A stretch of DNA of 64,000 bases from Collybiopsis luxurians FD-317 M1 (Eukaryota > Basidiomycota > Agaricomycetes > Agaricales > Omphalotaceae). This document shows positions 1 to 12,003 of the stretch, piece after piece. How positions within the stretch are numbered: the first letter of the stretch is position 1; each line of letters begins with the position of its first letter. The translations under genes and the position numbers were made by a program. The notes beneath the pieces were generated by a model. The model did no database searches and was not told where the DNA came from. It saw only the letters and a list, made by a program, of their open reading frames with translations. Location: positions 512,831 through 576,830 of the forward strand of contig KN834754.1 in assembly GCA_000827265.1 (NCBI GenBank), written 5' to 3'.

Positions 1-2158
1 TATCGCTCACTTTGATCCACTAGTCCCCCTCGCCACCGTTACACAATGCACCCAAGCCAAAAGGAAAGCGTGCAATGGATGCTTTCCTCGAGGAGATCAA
101 AAAGTCATGCATACTCTATGTCCCTGAGCCGCACTGAACTGACATTAGTTGTTAAGGGACCAAGCTGAACGTGAAGCGAAATATTCACGAAACGGTTAAA
201 TAATTTTTTTTTTAGCTAATACACAATAGCTAATTTTTTTTACTGCAGCTCATGGTCGCTCTGTCACTGCATTGGCTGCATACGAAGGACAAAGTGGAAG
301 TAAAGACCGTGGGGATCCACAGGTACGTACAGTAGTAAATAAAATATCTCAGCCTAACGTTCTTAATCGAAAGACTTCCAATATTTTCGTTGCTAATCTT
401 CCGCCAAATGTCACTGAGCATGCTTTGGGAACATTCTTTGCACGCGTAGGACCCGTAGGATCTGTAAGTGTATTTCTTCTTGCTTTGCAGTGTTGTTAGC
501 TTATAATACAAAGGTTAAGATTATGTGGCCGCGCGGAGATGGAACAGCAGGCCCTGGTGCTGATATGACAGTTTCTAGAAGAAGCAAAAATAGCGGACTT
601 AGTGGTTTCGTATCTTTCATGACAAGGCGGGATGCAGAAGAGGCGTTGAGAGAATTCGATGGGCTGGATTGGGGAGGTTCTGTGTTGCGTGTAGGGTGGA
701 GCAAGGCAGTCCCTATAGCTGCCAAACCGATGTATGGTAAGGAGCTGAATCTTGTCACAATTGCACGAACTGAGATATGTTCAGTCAACACAGAGTCTCG
801 CACCAGACATCGCAGTCCCAGCCGAAGTCCGGACCGGGGATATCGCAGAAGCCAACATTCACACGATCGCAGCCGTTCAAACTCACCCGGACGTAGAGGG
901 TACTCCCCTCGAAGGCATCGCCGTTCTCCCAGTCCTGCACCTGAAGAAGAAGCAATTACCGATGTCTTTATTCGTGCTGTGGCTTCCGAGGTTAAAGGTC
1001 ATGGGAAGAGTTACGAAGAACATCTTCTCAAACGGGAAGAGAGCAATCCGAAATATGCCTTTCTCCGAAGAAGTGTGAGTGTTTTTATTGTCCCCTATTT
1101 CATTCCTGCTGATAAGAGGTAGGGTCGGCGATACAACTTCTATCGAAATCTTATCGAAGACGAGCGATCCATTTCTCCGGAATTTGACGATGAGGTATGA
1201 TATTGTGTGCCGTTCTAATAGCCTTGCTAATCCTAGATAAAATGAAGGGCTACAACTCTGTTTATTCTACTGACTCCGCGGAAGAGTCTGAGCGCGAACG
1301 GATACGTAAATCCTCTTTAGGGAGATTAGCTCGAAGAAGATTCGAGGCCATGCTGCGAGCTCTTTCAGGTAAAAGAGGTGAAATTGCCCGTTGTATGGCT
1401 TTCAGCCTTGAACACGCCGAAGCAGCTCACGAGGTAAGAGAGTGGGTCTTTGAATACGCCTGGATTGATACTAACGCTTGAACCAGGTAGCAGACATAAT
1501 TGTCGCATCGCTCCTTGTTGAAGGCACTCCGGTACCGCGCAAGGTAGCTCGGTTACACTTGATATGTGACATACTGCATAATTCCGCTGCTTCCGTACCG
1601 AGTGCTTGGAAGTTCCGCCAGGAATTCCAGTCTAGGCTCGGCATTGTTTTCGACCACTTGGGGAATATTTATCATTCCTTTCCCGGACGAATAACTGCGG
1701 AGACTTTCAAGAAGCAGATTACAGCAGTCATTGATATATGGGAAGACTGGATTGTCTTTTCGCCTGCTTTCACGTCGGAGCTTCGTGTGCGACTGGAAGG
1801 AATGACTGATGAGGACAAAACTGAACCAACAGTGACAGCAGAAGTGAAGCAAGAGTCCTCGCAAGCTCCGTCGCGGTTTAAAACAAGCACCTTCAAGGCT
1901 GCTCAGGAATCCCAAATTCTTCCAGTCTTCAACCCGCCTTCCCACGAAGCTGCGGGCGAGGACCTCGATGGCGCCCCCTTGGATGATGCAGAAGTAGATG
2001 GCGTACCAATCAATCATGTCGACGATACCTCACCGGATGACGATGTTGATGGATTACCGATGGACCTAGATGGTGAACCTATGGACCTTGATGGTGAACC
2101 TCTTGACTTGGATGGTGAGCCAATGGAGGACCTGGACGGCGAACCTCTGGCTGAATAG
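1..2158 (+). CDS. U2 snRNP-associated SURP protein SR140 (U2SURP), 5'-partial
   Basis: SR140 is a U2 snRNP-associated splicing factor of the nucleus. The reading frame enters the window through an acceptor at 21-23 (TAG) and continues in frame upstream of the conserved MDAFLEEIK block at 75, so the true start lies outside. Domains in order: an RRM at about 380-720 (NIFVANLPPNV, then VKIMWPRGDGT across an intron), an RS-like Arg/Ser stretch at about 790-940, a SURP module at about 955-1190 broken by one intron, and an RPR/CID domain at about 1330-1780. The acidic tail repeats DLDGEP, as in human U2SURP. Introns of about 45-55 bases with GT..AG ends separate the exons. The 3' end faces KIN17, with 77 bases between the two stop codons. 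A 30-base in-frame GT..AG stretch at 322-351 may be retained or spliced. The identity is secure; exact N-terminal splicing is not. Confidence 0.93.
2038..2155 (+). repeat. DLDGEP-type heptad repeats at the U2SURP C-terminus
   Basis: Near-identical 21-base units encode consecutive DLDGEPM/DLDGEPL heptads just before the stop codon, preceded by looser DGAPL, DGVPI and DGLPM copies. Similar DLDG(A/V)P repeats occur in the acidic tail of animal U2SURP, so the motif is conserved. The near-identical DNA units here also suggest recent slippage expansion. Confidence 0.8.
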
Positions 2159-2235
2159 GCGGCCGTAAATGTCCATGAAATGTATTAGGGTTACCTCGGA
2201 ACTACAATTACAGATTCACAAAATTCAATGTATGC

Positions 2236-3300
2236 TCAAATAGCCTCCCGATCCATCCTTCTTCGTTTTCGTTCCTGGTCTTCAACAATCAGCCTCTCGG
2301 CCGCAGACATTGGCAAAGCTCGTTTCTTGCTCTCCTCAGGAGTAGACGAACTGGATGTAGACATCGTCATTGCTTTGAATACATTCGGTCTTTTGAGAGG
2401 ATTGGCAGCCGGCTTAAGCGGGTTCGAAGAGGGTTTCAGGGCATTCAATTTGAGTGGAGCGGAAGGTTTTGTAGCACTTGCCGAATCCTCTGGCTTTGGG
2501 GCGAAAGAAAGAACAAGCTTCTCAGAGTTTTCGTCCCTCTTGAGAACTTGCTCTTCTGCAGCTGTTTCGGTTCGTGAGGTACCTGCTTGGTCAGCCTCAG
2601 CAGCAGCTCGCTCAATCTGCTCGGCAATGAGTGTGCGCTCTCGCTGTTCATCTGAAGTAGTTGCCCTCTCCTTCTTCAAGGAGGCTTCCTGTCAAAATAA
2701 TAAATAAGAGTAGGAGCCAGATCGTAAAGTAACGTACAGCTTTAGCAAGAGCCTTAGGACTGTTGTCAATCCAGGCTATGAACCAACCCTTCTCCGTCTC
2801 ATCCACTCTAGCAACACCGGTCCTCCCAAGATGTTTTATAAACTCCGTCAAAGTAACCCAGCGGGTTGAGTTCATATGCAGGTGATGCTTATCGGATATG
2901 TATTCTTGGTAGACTTGGTTAGCGAGAACCCGTTTGGTACCGAATCTAAAAAGGGGTCATAAATATGGATGTTTGGCAATAGCAGAAGTGGAAACGAACC
3001 GTCTTGAGAGTAGAGAAACAAAAGTGGACTGGAATTCTTGGGAAAAGTTGGAAATATGCTTGCCAGCGTGTTCTCCTACAACTAACATCTGACGCAAATG
3101 TGATTCGGAGGCGGCATGGCACTTGAATCCATTCTCATCCCGACATTGTTTCTCGCAGACTTGGCAGTACCATCGAAGTCGCTGAAGTCCCTTGGACTTC
3201 ATTTTATTGGCAACATACTTTGGAGTCCCAACTGAATTGAAGGAGATATAAGCACAGAAGGATATAAACAGCTCTTTTTCTGACCTTCAGCGCGCGGCAT
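2236..3300 (-). CDS. KIN17-like DNA/RNA-binding zinc-finger protein
   Basis: KIN17 is a conserved nuclear protein linked to DNA replication and repair and to pre-mRNA processing. The first exon encodes only MPRAE plus one base (start codon 3298-3300) and is spliced to VGTPKYVANKMKSKGLQ. A C2H2 zinc finger follows (CQVCEKQCRDENGFKCHAASESH region, about 3060-3180), then the winged-helix KIN17 domain (HMNSTRWVTLTEFIKHLGR, DETEKGWFIAWID). Introns at about 2692-2738 and 2945-3000 have canonical ends. The C-terminal half is Ala/Ser/Lys-rich and lacks the KOW/SH3-like domains of the animal protein, as in many fungal homologues. It converges with U2SURP. The short first exon makes this start easy to miss; the frame across all junctions supports it. 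Confidence 0.92.
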
Positions 3301-3517
3301 GTTATGTAGTAATGCGCAATAGGAATAGAAGTGATGGTGAGCTCGAGGTGGTAAGTGAGCGAAGGAAAGCGCTGTGACAAGCTGACCAATCAAATTTCAA
3401 AGCTTTCCGAGAATAGAAAGTCGCATTTTGATCTCAAGTTTGATTTTTAAAACTCTATTACGAAAGGGTGCAAAAAATCTCTATGAATACAGAATGATAC
3501 TTGAATACATGTTGGTC

Positions 3518-5780
<2,263 letters not shown>

Positions 5781-6575
5781 GGCTACTCAAAAAGAAACTT
5801 CGGAAGAAACCTTTGGTTTAGTAGAGATTGATATAATGGGTCCATGGTTTTATGACCACGGCTTTATATCGTTCGCAAGGATGAGAACATTGTGAGAACA
5901 CCATCACGCCATTGAAAATACATTGGTGACAAATATTCCGGAGGGCCTTGTCACAAGCGTGGTTTTCGTTATTACCGCGAAAGTCCACGCTCCGAATGAT
6001 CAAAGTTTTGTCGGGTTCAGATTCAGAGGTCAATAAAGTTTGAACCTCCTTTCGTTCAAGGATTGAAGGTCAATCCCCCCATCTTATTCCTGCAATAATA
6101 TTGACAGCGTTTCTATGCTGAGGCATCGTAGTCCCAATCATGGCAGTGGGCATACTGCTCCTTCGTCTCCCTTCTATGTCATTTAATTAATGTTCATAAC
6201 CTGAGCGATAATACCGCCGGGCTCAAAGTTTATTTTTACAGTATCTCAAATGACCATCGCTTTCGGCTCGGTTGGTGGATCTCTCATTACATACCCAATA
6301 GTAATAGTATGTCAACTCGAATAGACGCCGCGTGTACTTTCTTACCTTGTATGAGATACCAATGACGCTACTAGAATTGGTTGGTATAGTATACCAACCA
6401 ATTCAGCTGCGCGCTCGAAAGACCGTCAAGGTTCAATCTGTTTCTGGAACCGAGGATCAAAATCTTCAACTCTAACTCTAATGAAAACATTATTGGAGAA
6501 TCTTTACCATATGTCCATGGGCAGCAAAGAATAAAATACACTAGTCACACCTACAATGATTGGTACAGTAAAATA
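5781..6575. other. Intergenic region upstream of ATP sulfurylase
   Basis: This stretch of 795 bases holds the promoter side of ATP sulfurylase and the 3' side of the next gene. I find no supported coding exon. A minus-strand open frame at 5818-6033 has no recognisable content. The only strong structure is the perfect inverted repeat at 6374-6404. No CACGTG-type sulfur-control site was found. Confidence 0.6.
6374..6404. repeat. Perfect 31-base inverted repeat
   Basis: The left arm GAATTGGTTGGTATA (6374-6388) and the right arm TATACCAACCAATTC (6390-6404) are exact reverse complements around a single G at 6389. It lies in non-coding DNA, 172 bases downstream of the stop codon of the minus-strand membrane protein gene and about 600 bases upstream of the ATP sulfurylase start. 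Confidence 0.9.
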
Positions 6576-8356
6576 TCATGAACCCAATGTGAGAGAGACA
6601 GGGCTGAGAGAAGACACTAGCACCACTTGACCCTGTTCCCTGGGATCGAAATGAGCGGGGCGATTCCCCCAGCCCACCCAACCATGCTTTTGGCTTTCCG
6701 TATCAACATCTGGTAGCATCTGTCGCTGACCTGTTCCTGTGTAGTCATGAGCCGTCGAATCCCAGCTGACCGAAGCAGCGGCGAGCTTTGTAGCAACATC
6801 ATAGTTGCCGGAGAATTTAGAGTCCAGTGAGATGTTGCAGGGTGCTTGATTGTTCTGTACTCGCAAATCGAGGGGAACGGGCGGAGTATATTCATCGTGG
6901 GTAACGTTTAAAACAATCGGCCCGTCAAAGTTCTTGACATGACCGATGAAGTTGCGCGGAGAGGTAGCAGGAACAGGAGAGAGTAAAACGATGTCTGCGA
7001 TGATTTCGCTGAAAAAGTACGTTCATGAGCATATTCAAGGAGAAAAATCTCACGAGACAAACCTTTCCCCGGTGTCGAGAGAAAAGAAAGTCGGTCCCTT
7101 TCTGCCGGGCCCTTGAACGACCGTCAAATTGGCTGAAATTGAACCCTTAACAGTGTCCAATTTGAGCAACTTCGTAGCATTAAACGAGCCGGAAATTGGC
7201 CCAACAAGGTTCTTGACGTTAATATGATTAGCCCAAACGGACTAGAGGTACGTCAGGTTCATCAAAACGCTAGGTCGCAAAATAGGGGACGCACGTCGAC
7301 GTTGATGCCTAGCTGCATGCCTTCGAGAATTAATTTATCTAAGATAACTCGGGGACCGATGGAACCAATGGTTTGTGTGAACATAGGGAGATAGGTGACA
7401 AGGTTATCAAGTCGAAGGGAAGACGAGGATTGGGGGAAAAGAAGGGTGATATTAAACGAAAGAGATTCGCGGGCAGTGAGATTGGCAGGAATCTGCTTGG
7501 CAAGCTGAATCAGTGATAGAAGAGAAGAAGGCTGTTATCACGCACATATAAAGATAGACCTCGACTATCACCATCACTATCATCACTAGAGAAACAGATT
7601 TTGCATTCGTCTCTAATCTGTAGAGATGATGAAACCGTGGAAAGATAAAAGACGGCAGAGGTCACAGATGGGTCAGGATTAATGTCCACCGTCAGTGCAC
7701 CCGTAACTTCAGTCTCTGTATTTTGGTCTGTGTTCCATGCGCTAGAGCGTATAGAAAAAGAGCCTGAGGGGTCAAGGGTGTACGATGCACTGGAACCGGG
7801 TTAGCGCGGGGGAGAAGTTGTAGGAGAATGATGGCACGCACCTTGACTGGTAATAACCATCCTCATTCAAAGTCGAATTCCACATATCGCAGCGTATTGA
7901 CGACGACATGGAGAAAAGGCCATTGCTCATCATCACAAGTGGCGAGGAGAGTGATGCATCGTTGGAACCCTTCTCCCATGGCGGAGGGCCATTCTTGTGT
8001 TTGTGAGAGAGTTTCTGAGGGTAGAGAGTGAGTGTGAATTTGGAAAACACGATAGATGAACGAACCGTTACGATTAAAGGCACTCCGATTGTGACAGTGA
8101 GACCAATGTATATTGCCAGTGCATAAAGAGTAGCTCTCCAGAAACGAGAATCGACAGTATGGTGAAGGGAATATTTGCGAAAAGAAACAGTGGGAGAGAT
8201 TGGGGAAGAAACAGAATTGTGTTGAGCCTGGGAAGTCTCATAGTCTGGAAGGCCTGAGCGGCCTATAGCCCTATCAGGTACGCGAACAACGCTCGGACCA
8301 GCCACATATGAGTTCAACTTTCTATGCTGCTGGTCTTCAGGATCAAGAAGAATCAT
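6576..8356 (-). CDS. Type II single-pass membrane protein, unrecognised
   Basis: I do not recognise this family. The first exon (start 8354-8356) encodes a cytosolic head of about 85 residues, then one hydrophobic helix (ATLYALAIYIGLTVTIGVPL) preceded by basic residues and SRFW. The remaining roughly 400 residues are beta-strand-like, with many Asn-X-Ser/Thr sites and repeated short strands separated by Asn/Asp/Gly (for example SVWANHINVKNLVGPISGSF), ending VVLVSSLSPVSLTLGS. This layout resembles fungal type II proteins with an extracytoplasmic solenoid-like region, but that is inference. Introns with good ends occur at about 7803-7850, 7995-8060 and several points below 7560. The gene is co-oriented with ERO1, whose spliced stop lies 163 bases upstream of this start. 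Confidence 0.75.
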
Positions 8357-8519
8357 TTCAGTCTAGAGAGGCCACGCATAAAAATAACTGGTGGGGGCAC
8401 TGCCGTGGATGTCGAAGTGAGAAAGAGAGGTACGTGAGAATCGACAACCTGGTCAAATATTATCCGCGAGTCACCGTCCGCTCACTCGGCCTTTCTATAT
8501 TTTCGTTAAAACTACACAG

Positions 8520-10636
8520 CTACAGTTCGTCATATTTATCTGGCCCTTTGTCTTTTCCAGACGGCTGTAATATCGACGATACCCCGTTTAACCCTCGAAC
8601 ACAGAAACTGATAATTTTCTCTACACACTCCACTGTACTCGCCTTGCACACTTGGATAAACGAGGCAAAACGACTCTTCGCCTCCTCAAAGAGATTGTTT
8701 GAAGGTCTTCGGCCGACGGAGGGAGATGTCCGTGGCTAAGAACGCATCAGTCCAGGCGGACCTTCCTCAAATCGAAAAGTTGTTACTTACGATTGAAGTT
8801 GCAGCCTTTTCAGCTTCGAGAATAAGCTGTTCAGATTCAGCGGGATTCATATCTGCCCATATCTGACGGAATTTGTTCACAGCTTCCAAACTCTCACTGA
8901 ACCGATGCAGGGTATTTAGAAGAGCAACCACTTCGGAGCGTTGTAAAAGGTTTGCGTTTGTATAGGGACTAAGATTCGCGGAATTAGTCCTATTCAAGTC
9001 GAGTTAAAGACAGTGCTTACTTGAGAGCCTTTTCGTCGAGCTCAAACAAAACTTTGAGTGCAGTGGCAATTCCTGTCGTTTGTATTTTTCCCCATAAACG
9101 ACACTTATCGCAGCCGACGCAATCCATGATACGAGAGACATTGCGGAAGTGAACTTTGAACTCTTCTTTTAGGACCTATCCTAAATATTATTTCTGAGGC
9201 CGTCGCTGCAAGAAGTCCGACCAACGTACATTGGCATTTTCCCCCCGGAACAAGACACTTTCGTCGAATCGGCCGGCCTTTTGAGCGATGGATATGACTT
9301 TTGATAATATTTCTTTCGTTTCCACATCATCTTTTTCGGTTCCCGTAGAGCAATAATCGTATGCGGACAGATAAGGACCGAGTCGAGCTACCGCCCGAAG
9401 CATTAAAACAGTGTTGAAATAAATATATTGCAAGCGTTCCGGGTGGGACGCTATCCGACTGACGAAGCATTGTAAATTAGGACCCTAGAATGATGATAAA
9501 TGAAGATTTTCTGAAGAGAGGAAGGAAGAGCAATTACCCATTCGCCGGTCGTTTGATTGAGATGTTCCGCGCAGATATGTGTAGATATTGAAGCATGCAG
9601 ACCTGGAAGAAAATGAGCAGCAATCTAGAGAAGCAGGGGGGACTACTCACCAGATATAACTTTATAGTAGACTCTCTTTTCCAAACACTGTTCGTTGTCT
9701 GTCCCGTCCTCGCGAAGAACATCGGTCATAGTATCCGGTAATGTGACAGCTGCAGAAGATTTTCCGTCCATGAGACTAAACTCTGAAAGACCGAAGCAGT
9801 TTTCTTCATAAATTGTGCGCCATATTCGATGAGCCTCCGGACCAGAATAACCCGTGAACCGTTCGGGAACCAGTGTTAGGTCGTAGTAGTCCCCCTCTGA
9901 ACTAATTAGATTTGTGAAAGGATGGAGCAACGTTTCGCTACTCACCGGTGTTATCGTCAAGCCAACAAAAATCGGAATCCCGATAGTAGCATCCTGGCAA
10001 TTTATGCCGCTGGAAAACGATGAGAAGGAGGCAGGTGCAAATAAAACGGTGACGTACATCGTCCACGAGTGCGTCTACCTTGCTTAACGCTTTTGCTCTC
10101 CATTTCGGAGGTACTTGGCTCTGTAACGATTGCTTGAGTCTCGAACAACACGCGTGATGAAGGACCGACCTCATCGACGGTGGTGATTGCGCATCCTGGG
10201 TCATTGCAGGATCCATAATCGTCCCAGAAAGGACATTCGCGATAGAGATCGACCTATTTAAGCAGGTTTAAAGGGAAGAATAATTGACAGGGCGCGAAAA
10301 GACAGACTTGAAAGTATTTGAAGAAGGGCATGTTGACTAGTTGATGTACATTGGAGAATAAATCACCGTTGACGCTCTCAACGGTTTCATAGTCGCACAT
10401 TGTGGTGTCTATAGGTCCTGTGGGCTGATTGACGCGCTCGAAACTGAGTAGGTTGGAATGAATGAAGGAGCAAGAAGACAGACCTTGGTATTCTCGCATT
10501 CTGATATATCTACGGGATGGTGTTCGAGTACGATCTGAACCTGGTCCTTCCGTATTAATTGGTCTGAGAGGAAGGAATTAGCATTTGCAGGAGAGGAGAA
10601 TAGAGGTAAAAGTGCAAAAATGCATAGATTAAGCAT
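8520..10636 (-). CDS. ero1: Endoplasmic reticulum thiol oxidase ERO1
   Basis: ERO1 is an FAD-dependent oxidase that reoxidises protein disulfide isomerase in the ER lumen. A signal peptide starts at 10636 ([19 protein letters not shown]). Family blocks follow: [72 protein letters not shown], and the active-site triad block [13 protein letters not shown] at about 9110-9130. The last long exon reads to a stop at 8767, but a consensus donor after TCAATC and an acceptor at about 8738 open a further exon. It adds about 73 residues ([20 protein letters not shown]) and ends at 8520-8522. I prefer this longer form because a soluble luminal ERO1 often carries a C-terminal membrane-association tail. 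It is transcribed divergently from the MARVEL-like gene. Confidence 0.94.
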
Positions 10637-10686
10637 TAAAGAAGGGAGAGAGAGAAGGAGGAGAAGGAGTAGTAATAGGGGTTGAA

Positions 10687-10693
10687 ACGTGTC
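10687..10693. promoter_or_regulatory. UPRE-like ACGTGTC upstream of ERO1
   Basis: ACGTGTC lies 51 bases upstream of the ERO1 start codon and contains the CGTGTC core seen in Hac1/XBP1-type unfolded-protein-response elements. ERO1 is a classic target of that response. One short match is weak evidence on its own. Confidence 0.3.
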
Positions 10694-10901
10694 AAATAGC
10701 CGAAGTGAGCCCGAGTCACACCGCTACTGCGTTGAACGCTCCGACGATTAGATTCAACTTTCATTCATCAAAAATGCCTCAAGCATGCACCATCGCAGCC
10801 TTTGCATGTCTCGTAAATGAAAACATGGATTCCTCGTGTCATCCCTCTTCTTCTCTTTATAACCAACCCAATGCCTCTAATTTCATCAATCCCCTTGTAC
10901 C

Positions 10902-11690
10902 ATGACTGACTTTCCAGCTCTTCGAATTTCTCTCTATTCCGCCCTGGTGCGCTCCTATCTAATACACATTCACCAGTTGTTTGATAAGAATCTTTGCAGG
11001 CCATTTTTTCAATCGTCCAGCTTGGTCTTACCGCGGCTAGACTACATTATACCACCCATTTACCTCTCGGAGATCCACTCAACGGAGGCTCAAACTTTTA
11101 CGGTAAGTATCATCTCCTCGCTTCTCAGTAGCCCTGCAATCCGTATCTCCTTTCCGTGCAGATCCCATTGTCGCTGAACTGCTAGCAACCTCAATCCTTT
11201 CAATCTTTTGGTCGTGGTTCATGTAAGGAATCCTCATTTTCGTCTCATTCCATATATCCAATCTCACGTCATACTCGCAGCATCCATTGCATTCACAAGA
11301 GACATGAGAATCGCTTCATCACCACGTTCCGGGGAGAGCTCATTGGGCTATTCGTCCTTTGGTTGATGCAACTCGTCGGCGCAGCGATCGCTACGGTTCG
11401 TAATATCTCCCTTGTTGCACACTCAAGTTTTACGACTCTTGTCCACGCAGACTTTCTGGGGCAAATTATCCTTCTGTCAAATTTACCAAGCCTGCCGTCT
11501 TCTCACCGCCCTCGTAGCCTTTGGCTGGATGAACTTCATCATCTTGACCTTTGTTTTCCTGGTGGACATTGCCTTTGTTGTTGCGAACGATGGATGGAGG
11601 GAACCTTTGCATGGTCGTTGGGATCCCAGAGCGAGTCATTATGGCAACAATCGCACGTCCATGTCGACTCGTCCAACTTCGTACTTGTAA
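10902..11690 (+). CDS. MARVEL-like four-transmembrane protein
   Basis: Five exons joined by GT..AG introns of 50-60 bases give a protein of about 190 residues: MTDFPALRISLYSAL|AIFSIVQLGL..., then three further hydrophobic segments (about ATSILSIFWSWFIIHCIH, ELIGLFVLWLMQLVGAAIA and FGWMNFIILTFVFLVDIAFVV). Four helices, short loops and a polar tail (RPTSYL) are the layout of fungal MARVEL-domain proteins, which sit in plasma membrane or vesicle membranes. The conserved residues are few, so the family name rests on topology and spacing. Each splice junction keeps the frame open to the TAA at 11688-11690. It is divergent from ERO1 across 265 bases. Confidence 0.8.
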
Positions 11691-12003
11691 TCTGACTCTT
11701 TGCCTCGTGCTCGGCTTTGTTTGTTTGACAGAACGATGGTTCCCATGGATTGGGTCCAGAAAAAAATCGTCTCGCCGACGCTGGAACCTATGGTGCTGAA
11801 GACTCTGGGAACGTTATCTCGCTCTACTGCAAGTACGCAGCACCGGCCGTTTTTGCGCAACCTCATTCTCTGGTAATATTTATTGATAGATAGATATACA
11901 AATACTTCATATACACGGAAGGTTCTTATGCCTACTTCTTAAATCGCCTCCGCTTCCTCGGCCTTGATCCAAAGCCCTCCCTTTTATTTACAAAAAAAAA
12001 AAG

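Noticed and set aside
1553..2017. Long antisense open frame under the U2SURP CID and tail
   Set aside because: It mirrors a strongly conserved coding region on the other strand and has no features of its own.
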